A DNA stretch of 64,000 bases from Colwellia sp. TT2012 (GTDB lineage Bacteria > Pseudomonadota > Gammaproteobacteria > Enterobacterales > Alteromonadaceae), in contig NZ_LJYX01000017.1 of assembly GCF_001440345.1 (NCBI RefSeq), positions 1 through 64,000 of the forward strand. The letters are read 5' to 3'. The position numbers and the translations under genes are program-made. Positions 10,069 through 19,831 of this stretch are shown one piece after another. The notes beneath the pieces are model-generated. The model was not told where the DNA came from and ran no database searches. It worked only from the letters and a program-made list of their open reading frames with translations. Numbering within the stretch: the stretch's first letter is position 1; each line of letters opens with the position of its first letter.

Positions 10069-10411
10069 GTTAATTAGGTCTCAAATGATAATTTTTAATC
10101 AATCAAGGACTTAATACGTGTTCAATTATTGATAATAAAAAAGTGCGTAAAAATAAGAACTGGTCATGTAGCTCAAATTTTTCCAGTTTTAAAAATAACA
10201 TTCCCCTTAAAAAACCGAAAACACAAGATAATCAAACGAAAAGTAGTTAATTATTTTCACCTTGCTCAACATTAAAATGATAAGTTTTATGCACATTTAG
10301 CAATATGTAAATATAAGCTTGGCTATTAAACTCACATTCGTTAAAATTGTCTTATTCATAACATGGCGATTATTAATCTCGCTTTACTTGACCCTTTAAT
10401 ATTGGTTTTAT
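10069..10411. other. Intergenic region, nothing recognised
   Basis: About 340 bp of AT-rich DNA between the diguanylate cyclase and yciB, with no open frame or clear hairpin. It presumably carries the yciB promoter. Confidence 0.4.
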
Positions 10412-10990
10412 ATGCAGTTATTTCTTGAATACTTCCCTCTCATTATTTTTTTCATTGTTAATTCAGTAGCTGGTATTTACTGGGCCACGGGTAGTTTGAT
10501 TATCGCCGCTTGTATACAAATGCTGCATTATAAATTTAAGAAAGAAAAAATCCCCACTAAGCAATGGATTATCTTTGGCTTGGTGGTGGTTTTTGGTGGT
10601 CTTACTATTTATTTACAAAATGAGGCTTTTCTCAAATGGAAAGTAACCATTATTAATGCTTTTTTTGCCGGTGCATTATTAGTGAGTGATATGTTTTTCA
10701 AAAGAAATATCATTAAACAGTTTTTAGGCGAGTCCTTAGCCCTACCTGAAAAAATTTGGACTCGGTTAAACCTTGCTTGGGCCATGTTCTTCCTGTTTTG
10801 TGCCTGCTTGAATTATTACGTCGCTTTTAATTTCGACCTCGATACTTGGGTCAATTTTAAGGTTTTTGGTTTAACGGGCTTAATGTTTATTTTCTCTATC
10901 ACGTCAATTTTATTTTTATATAAGTATTTACCTCTTGAAGAAGATGATAACGATAAAGTTAAAGAGGATAAAAGTAATAAATCAAATTAA
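10412..10990 (+). CDS. yciB: YciB/IspZ inner-membrane septation protein
   Basis: A 192-residue inner-membrane protein with five or six hydrophobic segments. The conserved N-terminus is FLEYFPLIIFF; W-x-R-LNLAWAMFF lies near residue 115; FK-FGLTG lies near 150. YciB is linked to cell-envelope integrity and septation and interacts with elongation and division proteins; its biochemical role is not settled. The usual length is about 180. The acidic tail (EEDDNDK) is longer than usual. It is followed 56 bp later by yciI, the usual neighbour in gammaproteobacteria. Confidence 0.9.
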   Translation: MQLFLEYFPLIIFFIVNSVAGIYWATGSLIIAACIQMLHYKFKKEKIPTKQWIIFGLVVVFGGLTIYLQNEAFLKWKVTIINAFFAGALLVSDMFFKRNIIKQFLGESLALPEKIWTRLNLAWAMFFLFCACLNYYVAFNFDLDTWVNFKVFGLTGLMFIFSITSILFLYKYLPLEEDDNDKVKEDKSNKSN

Positions 10991-11046
10991 GTTGACCTCG
11001 TCATAACGAACTAAGTCACCCTATTATTTAAAGGAATATATCCGTC

Positions 11047-11349
11047 ATGTTTTATCTTATTTACAGTGAAGATGTTGAAAACTCACTTAGTTTACGCCTA
11101 TCGGTACGCGATAAGCATATTGAGCGTTTAAAAGCCTTACAGACGCAAGGAAAGTTATTAATAGCAGGCCCATGCCCAGCCATTGATAGTGAAGATCCCG
11201 GTGAAGCCGGTTTTACCGGTTCTTTAATCGTTGCTGAATTTGATAGTTTAACTGCTGCACAAACTTGGGCAGATCAAGACCCGTATATCAGCGCAGGTGT
11301 TTATAAGAAAGTCACAGTAAAACCCTACAAAAAGGTATTACCTGCCTAA
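11047..11349 (+). CDS. yciI: YciI family protein
   Basis: A 100-residue cytoplasmic protein of the YCII family (ferredoxin-like fold, dimeric alpha-beta barrel). The N-terminus [14 protein letters not shown] and the motifs [16 protein letters not shown] and WADQDPY are family signatures, with a conserved His and Asp in the putative active site. The function is undefined, although related domains act as dehydrochlorinases or small-ligand enzymes. It probably forms an operon with yciB; AAAGGA lies about 12 bases before the ATG. Confidence 0.9.
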   Translation: MFYLIYSEDVENSLSLRLSVRDKHIERLKALQTQGKLLIAGPCPAIDSEDPGEAGFTGSLIVAEFDSLTAAQTWADQDPYISAGVYKKVTVKPYKKVLPA

Positions 11350-11462
11350 TAAAGCTAAAATACTCAACTAAACTTAACAGCAAAGATTGCTATCTAGTCG
11401 ACCCGTTTTTTAGTGTCTTGGCGTACTTTGTCCTTGTAACTATTAGAGTGTATAAACGAAAA

Positions 11463-11894
11463 ATGATCTATAAGAAAACACTTTTAGCCTTATCATTGTT
11501 ATACCCATTATTGATGATGAACCCTGCTTATGCGGTAAAAAACATTACCGTCTGTCAACAGCAAACTGCAGAACAACTATCATCTGCGGCCATGTCTCGG
11601 TGTTTAGACGGCGTTATTTCTTCTGTGGATAGGGAGTTACAAACCTGGGTTAATTTGCACACCTTTAATTTAGAGGAAAAAGCCTTAGTGAATGGCCGCT
11701 ATTCTGCATTAAAAATGTTTAAGCGTTCACAAAGTAATTTTATTACCTATAGAGAAAATGATTGTCGCTGGCAATATCTAGCAATATCCCCAGAGAAAGG
11801 CGCCAATATTGCGTACAAAACTTGTTATGTACTATTAAGTAAAAGCCGGATAAGCACGCTAAGTAAAATTAAAACGACCAACTCTACGACATAG
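11463..11894 (+). CDS. LprI-like (DUF1311) secreted protein
   Basis: A protein of about 143 residues when started at ATG 11463. An N-terminal signal peptide (KKTLLALSLLYPLLMMNPAYA) is followed by a cysteine-bearing helical domain: Cys in VCQQQTAEQL, then MSRC, W-VNL, NDCRW and KTCYVL. The spacing of cysteines and the NDCRWQY motif match DUF1311, the lysozyme-inhibitor LprI N-terminal type. It is probably periplasmic; inhibition of lysozyme is known only for a few members. The open frame extends 15 codons upstream, but those residues would spoil the signal peptide. Confidence 0.7.
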   Translation: MIYKKTLLALSLLYPLLMMNPAYAVKNITVCQQQTAEQLSSAAMSRCLDGVISSVDRELQTWVNLHTFNLEEKALVNGRYSALKMFKRSQSNFITYRENDCRWQYLAISPEKGANIAYKTCYVLLSKSRISTLSKIKTTNSTT

Positions 11895-11925
11895 GTTTTA
11901 CTTTTACCGAGCGACTTTAGTTGAA

Positions 11926-11959
11926 TTAACTCATCTTAATTCAACTAAACTAAGCCTAC
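11926..11959. terminator. Bidirectional hairpin between convergent genes
   Basis: Thirteen-base perfect arms (TTTAGTTGAATTA at 11926-11938 and its complement at 11947-11959) with an 8-base loop lie between the LprI-like gene and the convergent AI-2E permease. A/T-rich flanks allow use in both directions, although the T-run is short. Confidence 0.6.
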
Positions 11960-11960
11960 A

Positions 11961-13025
11961 TTAGTTAAGTAATACTTGCTCAGTTTTATCATCCAACTCA
12001 TTGCCATCACTTAGCATCACAGCTAACCAACGACCTTCTGGCGAATTTTCTAAGCCGATCTTTAATATCATGGTTAGCGGTACACTTAATAACATACCGA
12101 CCGTGCCAAGTAACCACCCCCAAAATATCAGTGATAAAAAAATCACTAAGGTCGATAACCCTAAACCTTTACCTAAATATCTAGGCTCAATAAGATTGCC
12201 CATCACCATATTGATTAAAATAAAACCTGCACCTATGGCGCCAGCATCGCCAATACCTAGTTGTAAGATGGCGAGGGTCATTGGTGGTACCGCAGCAATT
12301 ATAGAGCCAATATTAGGAATATAATTAAGTAAAAAAGCCAACACGCCCCATAATAAAAAGAAATCTAAACCAAAACCCCATAACATCAGCGAAACAATAC
12401 AGCCAGTGGCAAGACTAACCAAGGTTTTAATGGCAATATAATGGTTTACTGAAGAGATAAAGCGCTCAATTTGTTTCAAACGCATTTGTGGATCATCTAA
12501 AGCTAAATGTAACTTATGAGGAAATGAAGAGGATTCAAACAACATAAACACCACAGTTAAGATGATCAGAAACAAGTTTGCCATCACTGAGCCAAAACTT
12601 GATAGCATTTCTGCGGCTAAACCCATGGCTGCAGCGGGATCAAAATACTCTGTCACGATAGAGGTAGAAAGTTGAATGTCGTATTTGGAAAAAAAATCTG
12701 TTAACCAGACAAATTGTTGTTTAAGTTGCACCCGGTATTGAGGAATGTGTTGTGAAAGTTCATTTAACGAACTGCCCACTAAACCCGTTAAAAATACCGC
12801 CATGGTAACAAAAAATGCGATAACAAAAATAATTGAAATTGCTTTGGGTATTTTGAATTCACTGGCTTTGGTGATGAGTGGATTACAGATGATGGCGATA
12901 AATACGGAAAGTAAAAACGGCACTAATATATTCGCTGCAATTTTAATACCGGCAAAAATGATAAAAATAGCCGCTACCGTAACAAAAGCTTTGACGATAG
13001 AGCTATGATTTGAACTTGAAACCAT
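11961..13025 (-). CDS. AI-2E family transporter (PerM/TqsA type)
   Basis: A 354-residue inner-membrane protein with about eight hydrophobic segments. The region SLATGCIVSLMLWGFGLDF is followed by LLNYIPNIGSIIAAVPP and LIEPRYLGKGLGLS, the conserved core of the AI-2E (UPF0118) family. Members export autoinducer-2 or act as Na+/H+ antiporters, so the substrate here cannot be assigned. It is transcribed alone. Confidence 0.85.
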   Translation of the reverse strand: MVSSSNHSSIVKAFVTVAAIFIIFAGIKIAANILVPFLLSVFIAIICNPLITKASEFKIPKAISIIFVIAFFVTMAVFLTGLVGSSLNELSQHIPQYRVQLKQQFVWLTDFFSKYDIQLSTSIVTEYFDPAAAMGLAAEMLSSFGSVMANLFLIILTVVFMLFESSSFPHKLHLALDDPQMRLKQIERFISSVNHYIAIKTLVSLATGCIVSLMLWGFGLDFFLLWGVLAFLLNYIPNIGSIIAAVPPMTLAILQLGIGDAGAIGAGFILINMVMGNLIEPRYLGKGLGLSTLVIFLSLIFWGWLLGTVGMLLSVPLTMILKIGLENSPEGRWLAVMLSDGNELDDKTEQVLLN

Positions 13026-13251
13026 GAAAATGAATCCTTATATTTTTATCGTTTCAATATACCTTAAATCCCCTAACTACACTAGATTACTTGTGTTTAA
13101 GCTTAAGTAACCTGAACTCTGGATATGCGGCACGTGCTCAACAGCCTTATTTATTCTCAGCTATGCGTTAAAAACGTCGATAAATAGCCCACTAACCTTA
13201 ACATTTACTCAGACTTGCGGCCCCATCCTAAACAGGGACCGTTATCGGTAA

Positions 13252-15765
13252 TTAGCCAAGCTTTCTTAACAATCCTTGAGTGTTTTGCCTCATGGTATGG
13301 GCTACCATAAAGTAACCTATGCTCGAAACAAATAGTGCACCACTTAACGGTCCTAACAGCCATATATAAGGGTGAAGGCGCCCTGCCACATCAAAGAGTT
13401 GCTGTTGAATGACCAATAAAGCAATATCACTTACTAGTGCGGCAACTAGGCCGGCAATGCCACCTAACAGCATAAATTCGTAAAGTGTCGCCAATTTAAT
13501 TAAACGACCTTTAGCGCCTAAGGTACGTAATATCACCATTTCTTCCATACGCTCTGCCAAGCTGGCTTGCACCTGAGAAATAAGCACTAAAGCACCACTG
13601 ACTAACACTATCGATAAAACAAAGCCTATCGCTAAAGACACTTGTGCGATAATTGATTGTGCCTGTTCAATTTGAGACTTAATATCAATCATACTTATCG
13701 TTGGGTAACGCTGTAACAGCTGGCTAATCGCTTTGGTATCACTGTCATGCAATTGAGCGGCACTAAAGTAAGTTACCGGGACTTTACCGGCCATATTGGG
13801 GCTTAAGATCATAACAAAATTGGGTTTGAGTGTACCCCAATCAACTTTCCTAAAACTAGTGACTTTGGCGTTTATCGCCTGTTCATTAACCAAAAGTGTA
13901 ATCGTATCGCCAAGTTTTAGCCCGAGAACATCTTGCCAACCATCAAAGACGGATACTTCAATGTCATTACCGCCAGTAACTCCATAAGTGAACCATTGCC
14001 CTTCGGTTATTTCATTGCCTTCAGGTAAGGACGCTAACCACGTTAAATTGGGCTCTCTACTGACCCCTTTCTTGGCATTTTTATCGTTTTCTTCCCCTTC
14101 TTGTTTTGACACTCGACGGGCAAATTTTTCACCATTTACCGCATCGACTCTACCACTAAATACCGGATAAAAATCTTCATGGGCAATGTTATTATCGCGA
14201 AAGAATTTTTTGATTGGCGTAACTTCTTCTTTGGCTATATTGATGATGAACATATTGGGTGCATCGGCAGGAACTTGCATTTGCCAGTCGGCAATGATGT
14301 CATTTTTTAAGATAACTAAAAATAGCATCAGCTTAATAGCTAAAGCGAAACTGATCAGCTGAATGGCATTGGCATTGGCTCTTTTTTGTAAAGTCGCTAG
14401 TGCTAAAGACCAACTAGACCCTGGTCTAAGTCCTAGCCGGCGACCCGCAGCAAATAATAACCGTGAGATGGCAAATAAAATCGCAATGATTAATAAAGTC
14501 GAAGCAAATAGAATTAAAGTAGTCATGATCTCACCACTAAATATCCACATCAACACAAAAATAGTCATCATTGAAAGGGCAATATGAATTCGACTGATGG
14601 CTAAGGTGTCCCCTAAATTACGGCGTAACACTCTCAGCGGTGGAATATCAAATAAATCTAACAAAGGTTTTAGTGAAAACATCAATGCGCAAACAAGGCC
14701 AATAAAAGCAGATAATAACCAAGGGCGAAACCCTGCTTGTGGTAACTCAGTGCCCATAAAGGTTGCTAAATAATCTGCCCCTATCGTTTGCAAGACAAAA
14801 CCTACCATCAAACCGGCAACAATAGAGAAAACGGTCACTAAACTCAGGTGTAAAAGGAAAATATTGCGGATAACCTTACGACTGCCGCCGAGCGTTTTCA
14901 TCATAGCGACGGGATCATATTGACGTTCACAATAACGTTTAGCGGAAACTGCCATCGCTACAGCTGCCAGCATTATGCCAAATAAACCGGCCAATAATAA
15001 AAAGCGCTCGGCACGAACTATATTATTGCCTAAAGGTGATTGTCTGTCTTTAATCCCTTGCCAGTTTTGATTACTTTTAAGTTGCGGCTTAAGCCAAGTA
15101 TAATACTCACTTAACTGTTGTTCATTACCGGCAAAAAGTAAACGGTGAAATACCCGACTACCTGGTTGCACGGCTTGGGTAGTCGCAATGTCAGCATAGT
15201 TTAACAGCACTCGTTTATTACCCGATAAAGAGAAAAACGGGGCATCAGGTTCTTTTACTAACACCTTGGTGACGTTAAAAAGCCCGGCACCCAACTCAAC
15301 TTTATCGCCAACCTTTACCTTAAGGGCATAAAACAATCCTTCACTAAGCCAAATTGCACCGGCCTTGGGCCCAGTATCAACGTCATAAGCTGGGCTAGTA
15401 AGGCTGTCTTTAATGGTGATTTTCCCTCGCAGAGGGTAAGAGCCAGTTATTGCTTTTACTGAGCCTAAAACCAATTCATCATTGGCAAACAACATAGAAT
15501 CAAAATACAGCATCTCTGCCGTTGCCAGTCCAAATTTATTCGCTTGCGTTAGTAGCTGTGGCTCAAAGGCATGATTGCTCGATAAGCGGCGATCGCTAGC
15601 AATGAAGTCACTACTTTTCTGCGCTAAGTTTAAAGATATTCGCTCGGTAATTGCCGATAAACTAAAAACAGTAAGTACGGCTAGGGCTATTGCCGCAAAG
15701 ATAATCGTTAATTCACCACGTCGTAGTTCCCGAGAGAAGAGTTTAAAAGCCAGTTTAACCCACAT
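13252..15765 (-). CDS. ybbP: ABC transporter permease, YbbP type (FtsX domains)
   Basis: A large inner-membrane permease of about 837 residues with two FtsX/MacB-type permease units. There is an N-terminal transmembrane helix after FKLFSRELRRGELT, a periplasmic domain, helices near 265-400, a second periplasmic domain and C-terminal helices with ERMEEMVILRTLGA. It pairs with the ATPase YbbA. I chose ATG 15765 because GGGGAG lies 6 bases upstream; a start at 15810 has no such site. The start overlaps the end of ybbA by 11 bp, indicating translational coupling. The family is thought to move or extract lipophilic molecules from the membrane; its substrate is unknown. Confidence 0.87.
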   Translation of the reverse strand: MWVKLAFKLFSRELRRGELTIIFAAIALAVLTVFSLSAITERISLNLAQKSSDFIASDRRLSSNHAFEPQLLTQANKFGLATAEMLYFDSMLFANDELVLGSVKAITGSYPLRGKITIKDSLTSPAYDVDTGPKAGAIWLSEGLFYALKVKVGDKVELGAGLFNVTKVLVKEPDAPFFSLSGNKRVLLNYADIATTQAVQPGSRVFHRLLFAGNEQQLSEYYTWLKPQLKSNQNWQGIKDRQSPLGNNIVRAERFLLLAGLFGIMLAAVAMAVSAKRYCERQYDPVAMMKTLGGSRKVIRNIFLLHLSLVTVFSIVAGLMVGFVLQTIGADYLATFMGTELPQAGFRPWLLSAFIGLVCALMFSLKPLLDLFDIPPLRVLRRNLGDTLAISRIHIALSMMTIFVLMWIFSGEIMTTLILFASTLLIIAILFAISRLLFAAGRRLGLRPGSSWSLALATLQKRANANAIQLISFALAIKLMLFLVILKNDIIADWQMQVPADAPNMFIINIAKEEVTPIKKFFRDNNIAHEDFYPVFSGRVDAVNGEKFARRVSKQEGEENDKNAKKGVSREPNLTWLASLPEGNEITEGQWFTYGVTGGNDIEVSVFDGWQDVLGLKLGDTITLLVNEQAINAKVTSFRKVDWGTLKPNFVMILSPNMAGKVPVTYFSAAQLHDSDTKAISQLLQRYPTISMIDIKSQIEQAQSIIAQVSLAIGFVLSIVLVSGALVLISQVQASLAERMEEMVILRTLGAKGRLIKLATLYEFMLLGGIAGLVAALVSDIALLVIQQQLFDVAGRLHPYIWLLGPLSGALFVSSIGYFMVAHTMRQNTQGLLRKLG

Positions 15766-16468
15766 TGGCAGCTCCCCCTTCACTGATTTTTTCCAGTTGG
15801 CCACCTTCAATATGTATAATCCGCTGGCATTTTTTTGCTAATTGTTCATCGTGAGTGACCAATACTAACGTAGTACCGTTCTGCTTATTTAAATCAAAGA
15901 GTAGATTTTCGATCAGCTGACCATTTTTACGATCTAGATTCGCTGACGGCTCATCAGCAAACAGTATTTTAGGGGAGCCAATAAAAGCTCGGGCAATGGC
16001 AACTCTTTGCTGCTCTCCGCCAGACAATTGTGAAGGATAGTGGGCAAGTCGGTGTGAAAGCCCTACTTTCTCCAACAATTCAACCGCCTGTGCTTTAGCA
16101 TCATGATCACCGGCAAGCTCTGCGGGTAACATGACATTTTCCAGAGCAGTTAAACTTTGCACCAACATAAAGGATTGAAAGACAAAACCAATTTTATCTG
16201 CTCTTAACCGAGCACGAGCCTCTTCATCGAGGGTACTTAAGGCCTCACCATCGAGATGAATTTCACCTTCGCTTGCAACATCTAGTCCAGCCAATAAACT
16301 AAGCAAGGTAGATTTACCCGAGCCTGATGCACCAACAATAGCAACTGACTCCCCTGACTTGACAGAAAAGTTTATATCGCTAAGGATAGTGAGGCTGCCT
16401 TCAAGTGTGTTAACACGCTTAGTAAGGCCTGACACTTGAATAACATTTAACTGAGAAAGTACTGACAT
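15755..16468 (-). CDS. ybbA: ABC transporter ATP-binding protein YbbA
   Basis: A LolD/MacB-type ATPase of about 237 residues. Walker A is GASGSGKST (near residue 46), the signature is LSGGEQQRVAIARA, and Walker B is ILFADEPSANLD, with the switch His in VTHDEQLA. I start it at ATG 16468 (MSVLSQLNVIQ), which matches the usual N-terminus; an upstream start would add 25 atypical residues and run into tesA. This start codon overlaps that of the divergent tesA in the four bases CATG. It is the partner of ybbP. Confidence 0.9.
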   Translation of the reverse strand: MSVLSQLNVIQVSGLTKRVNTLEGSLTILSDINFSVKSGESVAIVGASGSGKSTLLSLLAGLDVASEGEIHLDGEALSTLDEEARARLRADKIGFVFQSFMLVQSLTALENVMLPAELAGDHDAKAQAVELLEKVGLSHRLAHYPSQLSGGEQQRVAIARAFIGSPKILFADEPSANLDRKNGQLIENLLFDLNKQNGTTLVLVTHDEQLAKKCQRIIHIEGGQLEKISEGGAANVG

Positions 16469-17087
16469 GACACGCTGTTTCCTAAAATCTATTATTATCT
16501 TAATGTTGACAAACCTGGCATTTACTAGCCAAGCAAACGACAAAATTTTACTTATTGGTGACAGCTTAAGCGCTGGCTATGGGCTTGAGCAAGCACAAGC
16601 ATGGGTTCATTTGTTACAAAATAAATACCTAGAAAAAAATCAGCCCATCACCGTCATTAATACCGCCATCAGTGGACAAACTACCGATAACGCCTTATTG
16701 AAAATTGATGCTTGGCTTAAAGCTCATCAACCTAGTCATGTATTGATTGAGCTTGGTGGCAATGATGGCATTAGAGGTTTTCCAGTGAAATTACTGCAGA
16801 AGCATTTAAGCCAACTCGTCACGATAAGTCAACAACATGGTGCAAAAGTTGCCTTAATGGAGATTCATATCCCGCCAAACTTAGGCCCAAGATATGGTAA
16901 AATGTTTACTGACAGTTATCGTAAAGTAGCTAAACAAACAGGCGCTTACCTTATGCCCTATTTTATGACAGCAGTTGCGGTTGATGCTTCGTTAATGCTA
17001 ACTGATAATTTACACCCTAACGCCAAAGCTCAGCCAATTATCCGTGATTTTATGTATAATGAGATTAATAAGTGGCTAGCAGACTAA
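16467..17087 (+). CDS. tesA: Acyl-CoA thioesterase I / lysophospholipase L1 (SGNH hydrolase)
   Basis: A 206-residue periplasmic SGNH hydrolase. A signal peptide (about 1-23, ending FTSQA) is followed by block I GDSLSAGYGL with nucleophile Ser33, block II Gly in AISGQTTDN, block III GGNDG, and block V with Asp180 and His183 (DNLHPNA). TesA enzymes cleave acyl-CoA thioesters, lysophospholipids and some esters. The divergent tesA/ybbA arrangement is the same as in E. coli. Its ATG (16467) shares bases with the ybbA ATG, so its promoter must lie inside ybbA. Confidence 0.92.
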   Translation: MTRCFLKSIIILMLTNLAFTSQANDKILLIGDSLSAGYGLEQAQAWVHLLQNKYLEKNQPITVINTAISGQTTDNALLKIDAWLKAHQPSHVLIELGGNDGIRGFPVKLLQKHLSQLVTISQQHGAKVALMEIHIPPNLGPRYGKMFTDSYRKVAKQTGAYLMPYFMTAVAVDASLMLTDNLHPNAKAQPIIRDFMYNEINKWLAD

Positions 17088-17813
17088 TTTAAAAGATAAT
17101 CAACAAAGATGTTATAAAACAAGCGGGTCATATACCCGTTACCAATCAAAATGTGGGCTTGCAGTGGCCATTATAATGGCTTTAGGCAAGGATAATAATG
17201 TAAGCATAGCCACTCTATGGTTTAATTATTTAACGCAGTATAAAGTCATTTTAAACCCATCGAAGCAGCGTTTGAGCAACATCACTTCATCGTTGCTGTA
17301 ACTCATAATGACGCTACATGGATGGTGTGATTAGACAATGCAGATGGTACAGGAGTCCCTTATTAGATAATGCAGGAGCAATTATCCTGAGCATATTCTC
17401 CTGAACAACCATTATGTCATCACAGCGCCTTGAATTGAAATTGTTCAAGCACTCTGAAATAGGCATCTTGAATGGTAATGGCTATATAACATTCAACGTG
17501 ACTAAGGGACTTTTAAAATGGCTTTAATAGCCAATAACCTCTTTATTCTCCATGCCAATGCCAGGCCCGGCCCATCATGTGCCCGTCAACAACAATCAAT
17601 ACTCATCAAAAATTGCTAATTCCTTAATTAGATCGGTATAAGGGGTTGTTTTTAAGGTAAACTTCTCTTCAAGACAGTGGATGTTTAGAAGATATGTTCC
17701 AATAAAAGTCACTGCTGCTTGCTTTATAGATGTCAACCTATTACCTGCATAATGTGCAAAATACCCTATAACCTTTACCGCTCAGTAAACCAACTTATAA
17801 TTAGAGTAATGCT
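17088..17813. other. Intergenic region carrying a repeat element
   Basis: About half of this gap is the dispersed repeat at 17131-17486. The rest (17487-17813) holds no frame or clear hairpin and presumably contains the promoter of the antiporter gene. Confidence 0.5.
17131..17486 (+). repeat. Dispersed MITE-like element, copy A
   Basis: A block of about 356 bp that reappears in inverse orientation at 47248-47592 with roughly 85-90% identity by eye; for example TACAGGAGTCCCTTATTAG and GAGCAACATCACTTCATCG are shared. Its ends are imperfect inverted repeats: ATACCCGTTACCAATCAAAA on the left, and on the right the complement of TAGCCATTACCATTCAAGAT. It contains no credible gene. It looks like a non-autonomous mobile element or a repeated non-coding element. 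Confidence 0.8.
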
Positions 17814-19400
17814 ATGGACTTTATCTGGATACTTTTCGCATTTATCTGCGGCTTGGCAGCAAAAACCACCTCACTTCCCCCGTCAATAGGTTACCTTGCT
17901 GCTGGTTTTATCTTAAATATCGCTGGTTATCAAGCCGATGAAAGCTTAAGTATTTTAAGTGATTTAGGTATCACCATCATGCTCTTTACCATAGGTTTAA
18001 AGCTCAACGTGACAAACCTATTCAAAACCGAAGTTTGGTTGGGTTGCTCTTTACACACCTTAGTTTGGATGATTGTCACCATAACCTTTGTCAAGATACT
18101 CGCGCTCATGTCGGTGAGTTACTTCAGTGACTTAGACTTGATGACTGCGGCGTTAATTGCTTTTGCCTTAAGTTTTAGCAGCACAGTTTGCGTGATAAAA
18201 TTATTAGAAGAAAATGGTGAAATGCGTACTCGCCACGGTAAATTAGCGGTCAGTATACTGGTTATTCAAGATATTGTCGCCGTTGTCTTTTTAGTTGTCG
18301 CTACCGGTAAAATGCCATCGCTTTGGGCTTTTGCTCTACTGGGTTTATTTCTAATAAAACCTATTATTAATAGGGTTATCAGCCATGTTGGCCATGGAGA
18401 ATTAATACCTTTAATGGGCTTTTTTCTCGCGCTAGGTAGCTATGAATTATTCGAGCTAGTTAACATTAAAGGTGACTTAGGCGCACTGCTGGTCGGCATG
18501 TTCTTAGCCTCCCATGTTAAAGCGACTGAAATTAATAAAGCCTTAATGAGTTTTAAAGATATCTTTTTAATAGGCTTCTTTTTATCGATTGGCTTTACTG
18601 CCGTGCCGACACTAGAGATGCTAGGTTTAGCGAGTTTATTAGTGCTGTTGATCCCGATTAAGTTTGTTATGTTTTATGGCATTTTCAGCCTATTAAAAAT
18701 GCGTTGCCGTAGTGCCTTCCTCAGTGCCCTAGCTTTAAGTAACTATAGTGAGTTTGGCTTAATTGTTGGCGCATTAAGCGTGACCGCTGGTTGGCTTAGT
18801 AATGATTGGCTAGTGATCCTAGCATTAAGTGTATCTATCTCCTTTATTTTAACCAATATCATTTATCGCTTTGCCCACACACTCTTTGCTAAATATAGAG
18901 GTGTTTTATCAAAATTTGAGCGCCAAGAAAAACTCGAAGAGGACATTTTTTGTCAACCCTGTCAGCGCCCTATTGTTATCATCGGCATGGGCCGTGTTGG
19001 CATCGGCGCTTATCAAGCCATTAATAGCCATAGTACTAGCTCTGCATGGGGCTTAGATGCTGATAAAGAAAAAATAATCTGGTTAACAAACAAAGGGGTC
19101 GAAGCTTATTATGGTGATGCTGAGGATATTCATTTTTGGGAAAGTATTGATCTTTCACGACTTCAATTAGTCTTGCTGGCGCTACCCTCGGTACAAGATG
19201 CCATCAGTATTACTGCCCAGTTAAAGGCAGCAAATTATCAAGGGAAAATTGCGGCTGTTGCCCGCTATGATGATGAACGTTTACAACTGGAAGAATTTGG
19301 TATTGATAAAGTTTTTAACTTTTATACCGAGGCTGGGGTCGGTTTTGCTGAGGAAAGTTTAGCTTTATTACCTAAAAGCAAGGTGATAACAACTAACTGA
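17814..19400 (+). CDS. KefB/YbaL-like cation:proton antiporter
   Basis: A 528-residue protein. Residues 1-365 are a CPA2 Na+/H+ exchanger domain of about 12 membrane segments, with SLPPSIGYLAAGFILN at the N-terminus and ALSFSSTVCVIKLLEE in the core. Residues 385-510 are a cytosolic RCK/TrkA-N domain: IVIIGMGRVGIGAYQ nucleotide-binding loop, then an acidic D in GLDADKEK. It probably exchanges K+ or Na+ for protons under nucleotide control. Glutathione gating as in KefB/KefC is not shown, and no KefF/KefG partner is adjacent. It stands alone. Confidence 0.82.
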   Translation: MDFIWILFAFICGLAAKTTSLPPSIGYLAAGFILNIAGYQADESLSILSDLGITIMLFTIGLKLNVTNLFKTEVWLGCSLHTLVWMIVTITFVKILALMSVSYFSDLDLMTAALIAFALSFSSTVCVIKLLEENGEMRTRHGKLAVSILVIQDIVAVVFLVVATGKMPSLWAFALLGLFLIKPIINRVISHVGHGELIPLMGFFLALGSYELFELVNIKGDLGALLVGMFLASHVKATEINKALMSFKDIFLIGFFLSIGFTAVPTLEMLGLASLLVLLIPIKFVMFYGIFSLLKMRCRSAFLSALALSNYSEFGLIVGALSVTAGWLSNDWLVILALSVSISFILTNIIYRFAHTLFAKYRGVLSKFERQEKLEEDIFCQPCQRPIVIIGMGRVGIGAYQAINSHSTSSAWGLDADKEKIIWLTNKGVEAYYGDAEDIHFWESIDLSRLQLVLLALPSVQDAISITAQLKAANYQGKIAAVARYDDERLQLEEFGIDKVFNFYTEAGVGFAEESLALLPKSKVITTN

Positions 19401-19699
19401 TGATAACCGCTGGCTGCGATTATCATTAGTTAGTAACGATAAATCTCTGCTAAAATAGCCGTCCTAAGAGGCTAAGAGCGGAAGGTTTTATCCGCTGTAA
19501 AAGCTGTGATAAAGCACTATTACTACGGTTAATAACCACTATTAAAAATCAATTAAAAAAGCACGATATCAATATAAGGCATTGTTTTAGTTTAATAAAA
19601 TAAATACATACAGAAACATTCGCTATTTAAAAAACATCCACTACACTTAGTTACACAAGCTTAGCATGAAGTAAGATTTTCCTGCTAAGAGGTTAGTAA

Positions 19700-19831
19700 A
19701 CAGGATTACACAACCTAGTTTATTTTTGTTTTTGTTTTTATCTTAGTTACCAGGTTATGGTTAATTAGCGCACGGCTCAAACCCCTTGAGCCAATCCTTG
19801 AGCCCAAACTATATGTTTGGGCCTTTTTTTA
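19700..19831 (+). ncRNA. Candidate small RNA ending in an orphan terminator
   Basis: Stem-loop 1 (GGCTCAA 19774-19780 with TTGAGCC 19786-19792) is followed ten bases later by stem-loop 2 (GCCCAAAC 19802-19809 with GTTTGGGC 19815-19822) and a run of seven T. The terminator is about 400 bp beyond the antiporter stop and points at the convergent tatD gene. It could end a long antiporter mRNA tail or an independent small RNA. The 5' end is a guess; a weak TTGTTT/TATGGT promoter-like pair lies near 19725-19760. Confidence 0.4.
19802..19830 (+). terminator. Rho-independent terminator
   Basis: Perfect 8-bp GC-rich stem, 5-base loop and seven T (19824-19830). Read on the plus strand, it protects the convergent tatD cluster. 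Confidence 0.85.
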
